From: Streptomyces sp. TG1A-8
GTDB taxonomy: Bacteria; Actinomycetota; Actinomycetes; Streptomycetales; Streptomycetaceae
Length of the DNA stretch: 64,000 bases
Direction of reading: 5' to 3'
Assembly: GCF_030499535.1 (NCBI RefSeq)
Contig: NZ_JASTLB010000001.1
Location: forward strand, 1,984,001 to 2,048,000
Positions 18,979 through 27,793 of this stretch are shown here, one piece after another; positions within the stretch are counted from its first letter, which is position 1, and every line of letters begins with the position of its first letter. The translations under genes and the position numbers were made by a program. A model generated the notes under the pieces. The model was not told where the DNA came from. It worked only from the letters and a program-made list of their open reading frames with translations, and searched no databases.

Positions 18979-19977
18979 ATGTCCCAGGTGATCCCCTCCC
19001 CCGGCAGGCGCCGGGCGCTCCAGGGCGCGGCCGCCGGTGCCGTGGTCCTCGGACTGCTGCTGTGGTGGCTGCTGCCCCTGGGCGAGAAACCGCCGACCGG
19101 GTCGATCGTCTTCAGCACGGGCACCCCCCGCGGGGTCTACCAGGAGTACGCCGAGCGGCTGCGCAACGAACTGGGCAGGGACATGCCCGGACTGCGCGTG
19201 AAGCTGCTGCAGAGCGCCGGTTCGCAGGAGAACGTGCAGCGGGTGGCGACCGGGCGGGCCGACTTCACCATCGCGGCGGCCGACGCCGTGGAGACGTACG
19301 CGCTGGCGCACCGGCCCGGCGCGGGCGGGCTGCGCGGGGTGGCCCGGCTCTACGACGACTACGTGCAGCTCGTCGTGGCGCGCGGCTCGACGATCGACAG
19401 CGTGGCCGACCTGCGGCACAAGCGGGTGGCGACCGGGCTGCCCGACTCCGGGGTGCGGCTGATCGCCCACCGGGTGCTCAGGGCCGCGGGCATCGACCCG
19501 GACCGGGACATCACCCCGGTGGCGGACGGCATCGACACCGGGCCCGCCCGGCTCGCACAGGGCAGGATCGACGCCTTCTTCTGGTCGGGCGGACTGCCCA
19601 CGAAGGGGCTGGCGGGGCTCGCGCGGAAGTCCGCCTTCAGGTTCGTGCCGATCGGCGACGACCTCGTCGCCCGGCTGCACACGGGCGGGCGGGGCGCCCG
19701 CTACTACCGGGCCACCAACATGCCCGAGTCGGCGTACCCGGCCGTGCAGCACGGCTCGGCGGTGCCGACGATCGCGGTGTCCAACCTGCTGGTGACCCGC
19801 GAGGACGTCGACCCCCGGCTGACCGAGTGGGTGACCCACACCGTGATCAGGAGCCGTGACGGCATCGGCGCCCACGTCCACTCGGCGCAACTGGTCGACC
19901 TGCGCACCGCCATCTACACCGACCCCCTCGCGCTGCACGAGGGCGCCCGCCGGTACTACCGGTCGGTGAAGCCGTGA
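18979..19977 (+). CDS. TAXI-family solute-binding protein
   Basis: 332 aa. One membrane anchor (~AAGAVVLGLLLWWLLPL) is followed by the TAXI (TRAP-associated extracytoplasmic immunogenic) fold: IVFSTGTPRGVYQEYAERL, LQSAGSQENVQRVATGRADFTIAAADAV, and FFWSGGLPTKGLAGLA. TAXI proteins usually feed DctM/Q permeases, but no permease gene is adjacent. The closest genes are the convergent gluK/gluR pair. ATG 18979 is preferred over upstream GTG 18955. The ligand is unknown; glutamate-type ligands are common in TAXI relatives (inference). Confidence 0.85.
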   Translation: MSQVIPSPGRRRALQGAAAGAVVLGLLLWWLLPLGEKPPTGSIVFSTGTPRGVYQEYAERLRNELGRDMPGLRVKLLQSAGSQENVQRVATGRADFTIAAADAVETYALAHRPGAGGLRGVARLYDDYVQLVVARGSTIDSVADLRHKRVATGLPDSGVRLIAHRVLRAAGIDPDRDITPVADGIDTGPARLAQGRIDAFFWSGGLPTKGLAGLARKSAFRFVPIGDDLVARLHTGGRGARYYRATNMPESAYPAVQHGSAVPTIAVSNLLVTREDVDPRLTEWVTHTVIRSRDGIGAHVHSAQLVDLRTAIYTDPLALHEGARRYYRSVKP

Positions 19978-20010
19978 GCCCGCCCCGCCCCGCGTGCCGG
20001 TGCGGCCGCG

Positions 20011-20039
20011 GGCGCCGCCGTGCCGCGGCCGGCGGCGCC
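20011..20039. terminator. Hairpin between convergent TAXI gene and gluK
   Basis: A 10-bp perfect stem (20011-20020 with 20030-20039) and a 9-nt loop lie in the 72-bp convergent gap. Confidence 0.45.
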
Positions 20040-20049
20040 GTCGGCGGGC

Positions 20050-21474
20050 TCAGTCCGGTGCCGGACCCCGGCCCGTCTCCGCGTGCCGCGGCACCGTCAC
20101 CGTCACCCGCAGCCCCTGCGGTTCGTGGTGGGCGTAGCAGATCGAGCCACCGCCCGCCGCGAGCAGCGCGCGGGTGATGGACAGGCCCAGCCCCGAGCCC
20201 TTCACGTTCTGGTGGCGGTTGCTGCGCCAGAACCGGTCGCCCACGCGCGCGAGTTCCTCCTCCGTCAGTCCCGGGCCGGTGTCGGTGACCACGACCGTGC
20301 AGCTGTCGCCGTCGGAGGCGACGGCGACCTCGACCGTGCCGCCCTCGGGGGTGAACTTCACGGCGTTGTCGATCACCGCGTCCAGCGCGCTCGACAGGGT
20401 GATGGGGTCGGCCCAGGCGGTGGTGGGCGGGCAGTCGCCGGCCAGCGTGACGCCCTGCGCGGCGGCGGCCGGTGACCAGGCGGCCACCCGCTCCCCGGTG
20501 AGCGCGCCGACGTCGGTGAGCCTCAGGTCGGCCTCGGCGTGCTCGGCCAGCGCCAGGTCGAGCAGGTCGTCCAGCACCTGCGCGAGGCGCTTGCCCTCGG
20601 TGCGCACCGAGGCGATCTCCTCACTGTCCTCGGGCAGTTCGAGGGCAAGCAGCTCGATGCGCAGCAGCAGCGCCGAGAGCGGGTTGCGCAACTGGTGCGA
20701 GGCGTCGGCGACGAAGGCGCGCTGCTGCTCCAGCACGTCCTCCACGTTGTCCGCCATCTCGTTGAACGACCGGGCCAGCCGCCTGAGTTCCGGCGGTCCG
20801 CCGGCCGCGGCGACCCGGGACTTCAGCCGGCCGGTCGCTATGTCGTGGGTGGTGGCGTCCAGGACGCGTACCGGCTTCAGGACCCAGCCGGTCAGCCGCA
20901 GCGCGGCGCCGACGGCGAGCAGCATCGCCGCCGCCTCGCCGGCCCCGATGAGCAGCCAGCCGCGCAGCGTGCGCGACCGCATCTGCCCGGTGGGCGACTC
21001 GGTGACCACGACCGCCACGACGTCACCGTCCCGGATCACCGGCGAGGCGACGACCAGCCGGCTGCGCCGCCAGGGCCACACCTGCTCCGGGTCGTGGCTG
21101 CGGCGGCTCAGCAGCGACTCGTCGAACGCCTCGCGCACCTCCCCGGTGCGCGGTACGAACCAGTCGACCGGCGCGTTGGCCATCGCCGATCCGTTGCGGT
21201 AGAAGACGCCCGCGCGAATGCCGTAGACGCCGTAGTAGCTGTCCAGTTCGCGGCGCAGGGTCTGCCTGCGCTCGTCCGTGGCGGCGGGCCGGGACCCGCC
21301 GGGCGCGTCGGTGACGAACTGCGCGAGCGCCGCGAAGCGCGCCGTGTCGTCGATCCGGTCGACGACGACCCTCTGCTGCTGGGCGGCCGCCACACTGACG
21401 GCCAGCGGCAGGCCCAGCGCCAGCAGGACGGCCGCCAGCAGGACGATCAGGAGCGGGAGGAGCCGTGTGCGCAC
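20050..21474 (-). CDS. gluK: Sensor histidine kinase GluK
   Basis: 474 aa. TM1 (LLPLLIVLLAAVLLALGLPLAV), an extracytoplasmic sensor (~30-155) and TM2 (WLLIGAGEAAAMLLAVGAAL) precede HAMP (~190-245). HisKA carries the phospho-acceptor H in FVADASHQLRNPLSALLL, then N-box DNAVKFTPEGG, DTGPGLT and GSGLGLSI. GTG 21474 lies 9 nt after the gluR stop, so the two are co-transcribed. Position and organisation match the S. coelicolor GluR-GluK system, reported to sense glutamate and control gluABCD. The ligand assignment is by synteny. Confidence 0.88.
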   Translation of the reverse strand: MRTRLLPLLIVLLAAVLLALGLPLAVSVAAAQQQRVVVDRIDDTARFAALAQFVTDAPGGSRPAATDERRQTLRRELDSYYGVYGIRAGVFYRNGSAMANAPVDWFVPRTGEVREAFDESLLSRRSHDPEQVWPWRRSRLVVASPVIRDGDVVAVVVTESPTGQMRSRTLRGWLLIGAGEAAAMLLAVGAALRLTGWVLKPVRVLDATTHDIATGRLKSRVAAAGGPPELRRLARSFNEMADNVEDVLEQQRAFVADASHQLRNPLSALLLRIELLALELPEDSEEIASVRTEGKRLAQVLDDLLDLALAEHAEADLRLTDVGALTGERVAAWSPAAAAQGVTLAGDCPPTTAWADPITLSSALDAVIDNAVKFTPEGGTVEVAVASDGDSCTVVVTDTGPGLTEEELARVGDRFWRSNRHQNVKGSGLGLSITRALLAAGGGSICYAHHEPQGLRVTVTVPRHAETGRGPAPD

Positions 21475-21483
21475 CCGGCCCCG

Positions 21484-22170
21484 CTAACCGGCCGGGGCGA
21501 CGAGCCGGTAGCCGACGCCGCGTACGGTCTCGATCAGCGCGGGCATGCGCAGCTTGGCGCGCAGGGAGGCGACGTGCACCTCCAGGGTGCGCCCGGTCCC
21601 CTCCCAGCTGGTGCGCCACACCTCGCTGATGATCTGTTCCCGCCGGAAGACGACCCCGGGCCGCTGGGCGAGCAGGGCGAGCAGGTCGAACTCCTTGCGG
21701 GTCAGCTGGACGGCCGCACCGTCCACGCTGACCTGCCGGGTGGGCAGCTCGATCCGCACCGGGCCGAGGTTCAGGGCGCTCCCGCCGCCGCTCGCGGCGT
21801 CCTCGTGCGCGGTGCGCCGGCTGACCGCGTGGATCCGGGCGAGCAGTTCCCCGGTGTCGTACGGCTTGACCACGTAGTCGTCGGCGCCCAGGTTGAGCCC
21901 GTGGATGCGGGAGCGGACGTCGGAGCGGGCGGTGACCATGATCACCGGGGTGCTGGTGCGCTTGCGGATCTTGCCGCACACCTCGTAGCCGTCCTGGTCG
22001 GGCAGGCCCAGGTCGAGCAGGACCACATCGAATCCGGCGCCCTCGGGGACGAGCGCCCGGAGGGCTTCCTCGCCGCTGCGGGCGTGGGTGACGTCGAAGC
22101 CGTGGCGCGCGAGGACGGCGGACAGGGCCGCGGCGACGTGGTTGTCGTCCTCGACGAGCAACAGCCTCAT
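21484..22170 (-). CDS. gluR: OmpR-family response regulator GluR
   Basis: 228 aa. The receiver domain has acidic pocket DD (~8-9), phospho-Asp in VVLLDLGLPDQDG (~53), Thr in MVTARSD and Lys in VVKPYDTGELLARI. The C-terminal winged helix (LTRKEFDLLALLAQRPGVVFRREQII, RTLEVHVASLRAKL, TVRGVGYRL) is OmpR/PhoB type. It is divergently transcribed from gluA, and a direct repeat in the shared region is the likely operator. First gene of the gluR-gluK pair. Confidence 0.9.
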   Translation of the reverse strand: MRLLLVEDDNHVAAALSAVLARHGFDVTHARSGEEALRALVPEGAGFDVVLLDLGLPDQDGYEVCGKIRKRTSTPVIMVTARSDVRSRIHGLNLGADDYVVKPYDTGELLARIHAVSRRTAHEDAASGGGSALNLGPVRIELPTRQVSVDGAAVQLTRKEFDLLALLAQRPGVVFRREQIISEVWRTSWEGTGRTLEVHVASLRAKLRMPALIETVRGVGYRLVAPAG

Positions 22171-22352
22171 CCCGGCCCCCTTCGGTTCAGCGGTCGTACG
22201 GTCGTCGTTCCCGTCCTGCTGGCAGCAGTCACGCCGATGGGTCAGGACGGCGTCAAGGGGGTTCCGGTTGCCCGGCGCTTCCGTTACCCGGCCGATACGC
22301 GCGCCGGGAGCACGCGCTACGACCCGTGTCCGGCCGCTACCGGATCGTGATG

Positions 22353-22370
22353 CTCAGATTCACCTCAGAT
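22353..22370 (+). promoter_or_regulatory. Candidate GluR operator: direct repeat CTCAGAT, 11-bp phase
   Basis: CTCAGAT occurs at 22353-22359 and again at 22364-22370, exactly one helical turn apart. This is the arrangement bound by OmpR/PhoB-family dimers. It ends 4 bp before the predicted -35 of gluA, an activator-like position. Binding is inferred. Confidence 0.6.
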
Positions 22371-22373
22371 GTG

Positions 22374-22403
22374 ATGACGCTGGTCACCGGGCCTCACTAC
22401 TGT
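22374..22403 (+). promoter_or_regulatory. Predicted gluA promoter
   Basis: ATGACG (22374-22379) and TACTGT (22398-22403) are separated by 18 bp. The weak -35 fits an activator-dependent promoter. Transcription would start about 25-30 nt before the SD GAGGAGGA. Confidence 0.5.
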
Positions 22404-22437
22404 CCACCCAAACCGAGGAGGACGGAGCGCGAGAGCG

Positions 22438-23214
22438 ATGACCGAAGTATCGGTGGCCAAGGAAGACGTGGCCGCATCCGGCGATCTGGTCGTCCTGAGG
22501 AGCGTCAACAAGCACTTCGGCGCGTTGCACGTGCTCCAGGACATCGACCTGACGATCACCCGCGGCGAGGTCGTGGTCGTCATCGGGCCCTCCGGGTCCG
22601 GGAAGTCGACCCTGTGCCGCACCATCAACCGCCTGGAGACCATCGACTCCGGCGCCATCACGATCGACGGCAGGCCCCTGCCCCAGGAGGGCAAGGAGCT
22701 GGCCCGGCTGCGCGCCGACGTCGGGATGGTCTTCCAGTCCTTCAACCTCTTCGCGCACAAGACCGTGCTCGAGAACGTCGTGCTGGGCCAGGTCAAGGTC
22801 CGCAGGACCGACAGGAAGCAGGCCGAGGAGAAGGCCCGCGCCCTGCTGGACCGCGTCGGCGTGGGCACCCAGGCCGACAAGTACCCCGCGCAGCTCTCCG
22901 GTGGCCAGCAGCAGCGCGTCGCGATCGCCCGGGCGCTGGCGATGGGCCCGAAGGTCATGCTCTTCGACGAGCCGACCTCCGCCCTCGACCCCGAGATGAT
23001 CAACGAGGTCCTCGAGGTCATGCAGCAGCTCGCGCGCGAGGGCATGACGATGATCGTCGTCACCCACGAGATGGGCTTCGCACGATCGGCCGCCAACCGG
23101 GTGGTCTTCATGGCGGACGGCCGCATCGTCGAAGAGGCCGCGCCCGACCAGTTCTTCAGCAATCCGCGCAGCGACCGGGCCAAGGACTTCCTCTCGAAGA
23201 TCCTTCACCACTGA
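22438..23214 (+). CDS. gluA: Glutamate ABC transporter ATP-binding protein GluA
   Basis: 258-aa amino-acid-type ABC ATPase. Walker [11 protein letters not shown]-loop MVFQSFNLF, signature LSGGQQQR, Walker [14 protein letters not shown] and H-loop VVTHEMGF are all intact. SD GAGGAGGACGGAG precedes ATG 22438. It is the first gene of gluABCD, a high-affinity glutamate (polar amino acid) importer. Specificity is assigned from synteny with the Streptomyces and Corynebacterium gluABCD operon. Confidence 0.93.
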   Translation: MTEVSVAKEDVAASGDLVVLRSVNKHFGALHVLQDIDLTITRGEVVVVIGPSGSGKSTLCRTINRLETIDSGAITIDGRPLPQEGKELARLRADVGMVFQSFNLFAHKTVLENVVLGQVKVRRTDRKQAEEKARALLDRVGVGTQADKYPAQLSGGQQQRVAIARALAMGPKVMLFDEPTSALDPEMINEVLEVMQQLAREGMTMIVVTHEMGFARSAANRVVFMADGRIVEEAAPDQFFSNPRSDRAKDFLSKILHH

Positions 23215-23304
23215 CGGCACGGCGCCCGCCGCCCCGCACGACCGGGGACCGCCCGTCCCGTCGCGCACGGACCGCTGCTCCCCACCACGAAAAGGATGTT
23301 CACC

Positions 23305-24138
23305 ATGAAGCTCCGCAAGGTCACCGCCGCCTCGGCCGCCGTCCTCGCCCTCGCCGCGACCGCCACCGCCTGCGGCGGCGACAAGGACGGCGGCGGCTCC
23401 GCCGGTGGGGGCGAGAAGATCTCCATCGGCATCAAGTTCGACCAGCCCGGCATCGGCCAGAAGACCCCGCAGGGCTACTCGGGCTTCGACGTCGACGTGG
23501 CCACCTACGTCGCCAAGAAGCTCGGTTACGGCGCCGACCGGATCGAGTGGAAGGAGTCGAAGAGCGCCGACCGCGAGACCATGCTGCAGCGCGGCGACGT
23601 CGACTTCATCACCGCCTCCTACTCGATCACGCCGGAACGCGAGGACAAGGTCGACTTCGCCGGCCCGTACCTGCTGGCCCACCAGGACGTGCTGATCCGC
23701 GCCGACGACACGAGCATCAAGTCGCCGTCGGACCTGAACAAGAAGAAGCTGTGCTCGGTCACCAGCTCGACCTCGGCGCAGAACGTGCACGACAAGCTGG
23801 CCCCCAAGGCGCAGCTCCAGGAGTACCCCACGTACTCGGCGTGCCTGACCGGCGTGCAGAACAAGGCGATCGACGCGCTGACCACCGACGACTCGATCCT
23901 CGCCGGTTACGCCTCCCAGGCCCAGTTCAAGGGCAAGTTCAAGCTCGGCGGCCTGAAGATGACCAACGAGAACTACGGCATCGGCGTCAAGAAGGGCAGC
24001 GACCTCAAGGCGAAGATCAACAAGGCCCTGGAGGCGATGGTCTCCGACGGTTCCTGGCAGAAGGCCGTGGACAAGAACTTCGGCCCGGCCGGCTACAGGA
24101 ACGAGCCCGCTCCGAAGATCGGCGACGTCAAGAGCTGA
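23305..24138 (+). CDS. gluB: Glutamate-binding lipoprotein GluB
   Basis: 277-aa family 3 solute-binding protein. The N-terminal signal ends in lipobox AATATAC followed by GGDKDGGGS. The mature part has the family pattern GYSGFDVDVATYVAKKLG, then DFITASYSITPERE and FAGPYL. An SD (AAGGA) 8 nt upstream favours ATG 23305; ATG 23296 would overlap the SD. Lipid-anchored outside the membrane, it delivers ligand to GluC/GluD. 90 bp separate it from gluA. Confidence 0.93.
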   Translation: MKLRKVTAASAAVLALAATATACGGDKDGGGSAGGGEKISIGIKFDQPGIGQKTPQGYSGFDVDVATYVAKKLGYGADRIEWKESKSADRETMLQRGDVDFITASYSITPEREDKVDFAGPYLLAHQDVLIRADDTSIKSPSDLNKKKLCSVTSSTSAQNVHDKLAPKAQLQEYPTYSACLTGVQNKAIDALTTDDSILAGYASQAQFKGKFKLGGLKMTNENYGIGVKKGSDLKAKINKALEAMVSDGSWQKAVDKNFGPAGYRNEPAPKIGDVKS

Positions 24139-24150
24139 AGCAGCGCCCTT

Positions 24151-24182
24151 CGGGTGCGCCGCTGGTGAGGACGGCGCACCCG
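24151..24182 (+). terminator. Intra-operon hairpin between gluB and gluC
   Basis: A 10-bp perfect stem (24151-24160 with 24173-24182) with a 12-nt loop lies 12 nt after the gluB stop and 31 nt before gluC. It may act as a partial terminator or mRNA stabiliser giving more binding protein than permease. Confidence 0.55.
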
Positions 24183-24213
24183 GGCATCCCTACACGCGGA
24201 AGCGCGGGAGATC

Positions 24214-24879
24214 GTGTTCGACTTTCTTGAGGGTTACGACGTACTGGGCGCCTTCTGGACGACGGTTCAGCTCGCGCTGCTGTCCGCCGTGGGCTCCCTG
24301 GTCTGGGGGACCGCGCTGGCCGCCATGCGGGTGGGCCCGGTGCCGCTGATGCGCGGTTTCGGCACCGCCTACGTGAACATCGTGCGGAACATCCCGCTGA
24401 CGGTGATCATCCTGTTCACCTCGCTCGGCCTGAACCAGACCCTGGGCATCGGTCTCGGTTCGGACGACTTCAAGACGGTCAACTTCCGGCTGGCCGTGCT
24501 CGGCCTGACCGTCTACACCTCGGCCTTCGTGTGCGAGGCGATCCGTTCCGGCATCAACACGGTGCCGGTCGGCCAGGCGGAGGCGGCCCGGGCCATCGGC
24601 CTGAGCTTCACGCAGGTGCTGAACCTGGTCGTGCTGCCGCAGGCCTTCCGCGCCGCCGTCGGGCCCTTGACCAACGTGCTGATCGCGTTGACGAAGAACA
24701 CGACGGTGGCGGCGGCGATCGGCGTGGCGGAGGCGGCGTACGTGATGAAGGAGATGGTGGAGAACGAGGCGCAGCTGCTGCTGATCTCCGCGGTCGTCGC
24801 CTTCGGGTTCTGCTGCCTGACGCTGCCGACCGGTCTGATCCTCGGCTGGGTGGGCAAGAAGGTGGCGGTGAAGCGATGA
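24214..24879 (+). CDS. gluC: Glutamate ABC transporter permease GluC
   Basis: 221-aa HisM/GlnP-type permease with about five TM helices and the EAA loop EAARAIGLSFTQVLNLVVLPQAFRAAVGPL that docks on the ATPase. It starts at GTG 24214 after SD gcgggag. Its stop overlaps the gluD start (ATGA). It forms the membrane channel with GluD. Confidence 0.9.
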   Translation: MFDFLEGYDVLGAFWTTVQLALLSAVGSLVWGTALAAMRVGPVPLMRGFGTAYVNIVRNIPLTVIILFTSLGLNQTLGIGLGSDDFKTVNFRLAVLGLTVYTSAFVCEAIRSGINTVPVGQAEAARAIGLSFTQVLNLVVLPQAFRAAVGPLTNVLIALTKNTTVAAAIGVAEAAYVMKEMVENEAQLLLISAVVAFGFCCLTLPTGLILGWVGKKVAVKR

Positions 24880-25775
24880 GTGCGGTCCTGTACGACGCCC
24901 AGGGGCCCCGGGCCAAGCGGCGCAACGTCCTGTACACGGTGGTCTTCCTGGTCGCTCTCGCGGCCCTGGTCTGGTGGGTGTACCAGGCCCTCGACGACAA
25001 GGACCAGCTCGCCTGGGAGAAGTGGAAGCCCTTCTTCAGCGGTACCGAGGCGTACTCGACGTACATCTGGCCCGGCCTGCGGAACACACTGGAGGCCGCC
25101 GCGGCGGCCATGGTCATCGCGCTGCCGCTGGGCGCGGTCCTCGGCATCGCCCGCCTTTCCGACCACGCGTGGGTACGCGTGCCGGCCTCGGTCCTGGTGG
25201 AGTTCTTCCGCGCCATCCCGGTGCTGGTCCTGATGATCTTCGGGCTCGCCCTGTACGCCGAGTACACCGGCGTGGGCTCCGACGACCGCCCGCTGTACGC
25301 GGTCGTCACCGGCCTGGTGCTGTACAACGCCTCGGTGCTCGCCGAGATCGCCCGCGCGGGCATCCTCTCCCTGCCGAAGGGCCAGTCCGAGGCGGCCATG
25401 GCGATCGGCCTGCGCAAGGGGCAGGTGATGCGGCTCATCCTGCTGCCGCAGGCGGTGACCGCGATGCTTCCGGCGATCGTCAGCCAGCTCGTCGTGATCG
25501 TGAAGGACACCGCGCTCGGCGGCGCGGTCCTCACCTTCTCCGAACTGCTCGCCTCGGCCAACACGATGAGCGGCTACTACGGCGCCAACACCATCGCCTC
25601 CTTCACGGTCGTGGCCGCGATCTACGTCGCCATCAACTTCTCGCTGACATCGTTCGCGAGCTGGCTGGAGAGGCGGCTGCGGCGGCGCAGGAAGTCGACC
25701 GGCGCGGTCGTCCCGCCCTCGGCGGTGACGGACATCGCGGGTACGGCGGCGACCGGGGCGGGCAGCGGAGTCTGA
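24876..25775 (+). CDS. gluD: Glutamate ABC transporter permease GluD
   Basis: 299 aa. ATG 24876 overlaps the gluC stop, implying translational coupling. The EAA loop is SEAAMAIGLRKGQVMRLILLPQAVTAMLPAI. About five TM segments follow a longer cytoplasmic N-terminus. The C-terminal tail (RRLRRRRKSTGAVVPPS) is basic then low complexity. It is the second permease half of the glutamate importer and the last gene of the operon, followed by a strong terminator. Confidence 0.92.
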   Translation: MSAVLYDAQGPRAKRRNVLYTVVFLVALAALVWWVYQALDDKDQLAWEKWKPFFSGTEAYSTYIWPGLRNTLEAAAAAMVIALPLGAVLGIARLSDHAWVRVPASVLVEFFRAIPVLVLMIFGLALYAEYTGVGSDDRPLYAVVTGLVLYNASVLAEIARAGILSLPKGQSEAAMAIGLRKGQVMRLILLPQAVTAMLPAIVSQLVVIVKDTALGGAVLTFSELLASANTMSGYYGANTIASFTVVAAIYVAINFSLTSFASWLERRLRRRRKSTGAVVPPSAVTDIAGTAATGAGSGV

Positions 25776-25800
25776 CCCCCGTTCATGTCGTATGAGTGAT

Positions 25801-25834
25801 CCTGGGGCGGTGGCATGATCGCCACCGCCCCAGG
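25801..25834 (+). terminator. Terminator of the gluABCD operon
   Basis: A 14-bp perfect stem (25801-25814 with 25821-25834) with loop atgatc begins 25 nt after the gluD stop. A TTGACG -35-like hexamer for the next gene follows at 25839-25844. Confidence 0.8.
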
Positions 25835-25951
25835 TCACTTGACGCATACTCTGCCAATGGGTTGCATACGTTGTGTGATCGTGCACCCCGCTTCACCTTG
25901 CTGTTCGCCCACGGCCGTCGGGACACCGCCGCGAGCAGGGGGCGCCGCGCC

Positions 25952-27568
25952 ATGGACCCGGTGATCGTCGTGGGAGCGGGGCCCGTCGGGCTCACGCTCG
26001 CCCTGGCGCTGGCCCGCCAGGAGGTGCCGACCGTCCTCCTCGACGAGGGCTCCGGCCAGGACGAACCGCGCCCGGCGCGCACCGTCGTCCTGCGCGAGGA
26101 CACCGCCGCCCTGATGGAGCGGCTGACCGGGGTGGCACTCGGTGACCACGGTCTGCGATGGGCCGGATGGCGGTCCGTGCGGCGCAGGCAGGTGATGGAC
26201 GAGGTCGTCTTCGACGGCAGCGGTCCCGCGCCGCTGCACATCGCCCAGCACGTCCTGGCGGCCGCCCTGCGCGCGGCCGTCGCCGGCCACCCGCTCGTCG
26301 AGGTCGCCCGGGACGGCCGGCTCGACTCGGTCGAGCAGGACCGGTCCGGCGTCTCCGCGCACACCCGCGGGCCGAAGGGCATCTGGTGGCGGGGCAGTTA
26401 TCTGGTCGGCTGCGACGGCCCCCGCTCCACCGTCCGCAAGCTGCAGGACATCCGCTTCCCGGGGCGCACGACGGTGGAGCGGCACGCGGTCGCCACACTG
26501 CGCGTGGAACTCCCCTGGGAGGGACGGGCGTTGCTCCACCGGATGCCGCCGTGGCGGCAGTCCGGACCCTCGGCCCGGGAGGTGACCGCCCGCCCCCTCC
26601 CGGACGGTGCCTGGCGCCTGGACTGGCTGCTGCCGCCGGGCAACGACCTGATCACGCCCGAGATCCTGGTGACCCGGATCCGCGAGACCCTCGCGGGCTG
26701 GACGGACGGCTCCACACCGGCGTACGACCTCCTCGACACCGGTGTCCACACCGTGCACCACCGGCTCGCCCGCCGCTGGCGGGCCGGCCGGGTCTTCCTC
26801 GCCGGGGACGCGGCCCACCTGCTCGGCGCGCTCGGCACCCACGGACTCGACGAGGGCCTGCGGGACGCCGACAACCTGGCCTGGAAGCTGGGCGCGGCCT
26901 GGCACCACGGCCCGCACGAGGCGCTGCTGGACAGCTACCAGACCGAGCGGCGCACGGTGATCGCCGCCCGGCTGCGCGCCGCCGACCAGGCGCTGCCGGT
27001 GCTGCGCGGCGGAGGCGGACTGCGCCAGATCGTCCCGGGCACGACCCGCGGTCACGACGCGCTCCTGGCCGACGGTCACCTGGGGCGCGGACCGCTGGGC
27101 GCGCCGGGCACGTACGCCGGCTCGCCGCTCTCGCCCGGGCCCCTGGAGGGGGAGATCCCGGTCGACACCCCGATCGGCGCCCCGGTCACCGACATACGGG
27201 TCACGGCGGAGGACGGTTCCTTCGTCCGGCTGCGCGACCGGCTCGGCCGGGGTGCGCTGCTGGTCGTCCTCATCGCGCCGGGCACGGGAGTGTGGGAGCG
27301 CAAGCACTGGATGTCCGCCGGGGTCATGCCCCGGCTCGCCGCCGCCGTCACCGCGCTGCCGCACCCGGCCGAGCTGCTGGTGGCGGAGGAGTATCCGGGC
27401 GCGCCGGCGCACAGCGTGCTGCTGGTGCGTCCCGACGGGCACCTGGTCACCGCGTTCGGCGGGGTGCGCCCGGCCGACCTGTACGCGGCGGCGGAGGCGA
27501 CGCTGGGCGGTGCCGGCGCCGTGCGGGCGGAGGAGGCGGAGGCCGGTTCCGGAGCGCGCCGACCGTGA
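25952..27568 (+). CDS. FAD-dependent monooxygenase (aromatic hydroxylase type)
   Basis: 538 aa. The N-terminal Rossmann FAD site is PVIVVGAGPVGLTLALALARQ. A central GD motif AGDAAHLLGALGTHGLDEGLRDADNLAWKLG resembles the PHBH family GDAAHxxxPxGxxGxNxGxxDA but has Leu for Pro and Asp for Asn. A thioredoxin-like C-terminal domain (~400-530) is as in aromatic polyketide or phenol hydroxylases. ATG 25952 is chosen (SD AGGGGG 9 nt upstream); an upstream in-frame start would lie in the gluABCD terminator. Substrate unknown. Confidence 0.85.
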   Translation: MDPVIVVGAGPVGLTLALALARQEVPTVLLDEGSGQDEPRPARTVVLREDTAALMERLTGVALGDHGLRWAGWRSVRRRQVMDEVVFDGSGPAPLHIAQHVLAAALRAAVAGHPLVEVARDGRLDSVEQDRSGVSAHTRGPKGIWWRGSYLVGCDGPRSTVRKLQDIRFPGRTTVERHAVATLRVELPWEGRALLHRMPPWRQSGPSAREVTARPLPDGAWRLDWLLPPGNDLITPEILVTRIRETLAGWTDGSTPAYDLLDTGVHTVHHRLARRWRAGRVFLAGDAAHLLGALGTHGLDEGLRDADNLAWKLGAAWHHGPHEALLDSYQTERRTVIAARLRAADQALPVLRGGGGLRQIVPGTTRGHDALLADGHLGRGPLGAPGTYAGSPLSPGPLEGEIPVDTPIGAPVTDIRVTAEDGSFVRLRDRLGRGALLVVLIAPGTGVWERKHWMSAGVMPRLAAAVTALPHPAELLVAEEYPGAPAHSVLLVRPDGHLVTAFGGVRPADLYAAAEATLGGAGAVRAEEAEAGSGARRP

Positions 27569-27603
27569 GCCCGTTCACCGTCCGTCCACATGATGACGAC
27601 GGG

Positions 27604-27632
27604 TTGACCGGGATTCGCCGCCGTGCTGTACT
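27604..27632 (+). promoter_or_regulatory. Promoter of the cysteine leader / dioxygenase transcript
   Basis: TTGACC (27604-27609) and TGTACT (27627-27632) with 17-bp spacing predict a transcript starting near 27639-27640, i.e. at the leader-peptide ATG. That would make the leader ORF leaderless. Confidence 0.55.
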
Positions 27633-27639
27633 CCCGATC

Positions 27640-27726
27640 ATGACCGACACCTGCGTGCGCCTGTGGCGGAGGGTCCATATGGACCTCGTCCGCTACGCGG
27701 GCTGCGTGTGTCGTCCGTCCTGCTGA
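27640..27726 (+). CDS. Cys-rich leader peptide upstream of cysteine dioxygenase
   Basis: A 28-aa ORF ending VRYAGCVCRPSC: three cysteines in the last seven residues (four with Cys5), immediately before the stop, 67 nt upstream of the dioxygenase start. Short actinobacterial leader peptides with C-terminal Cys are typical in front of sulfur and cysteine genes and are thought to act as cysteine sensors by ribosome stalling. No SD is seen; the predicted transcription start coincides with the ATG. An internal ATG (27679) could instead start a 15-aa peptide. Confidence 0.7.
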   Translation: MTDTCVRLWRRVHMDLVRYAGCVCRPSC

Positions 27727-27793
27727 CTTCGCGTCCCTCTTCTTCCCGGGCGCCCCCGCGCCCGTTCGGCGAACGTTCCTCAGGACGGTGCAC

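Noticed and set aside
25796..25951. N-terminal extension of the FAD monooxygenase from ATG 25796
   Set aside because: It overlaps the gluABCD terminator and precedes the GxGxxG motif by more than 50 unconserved residues.
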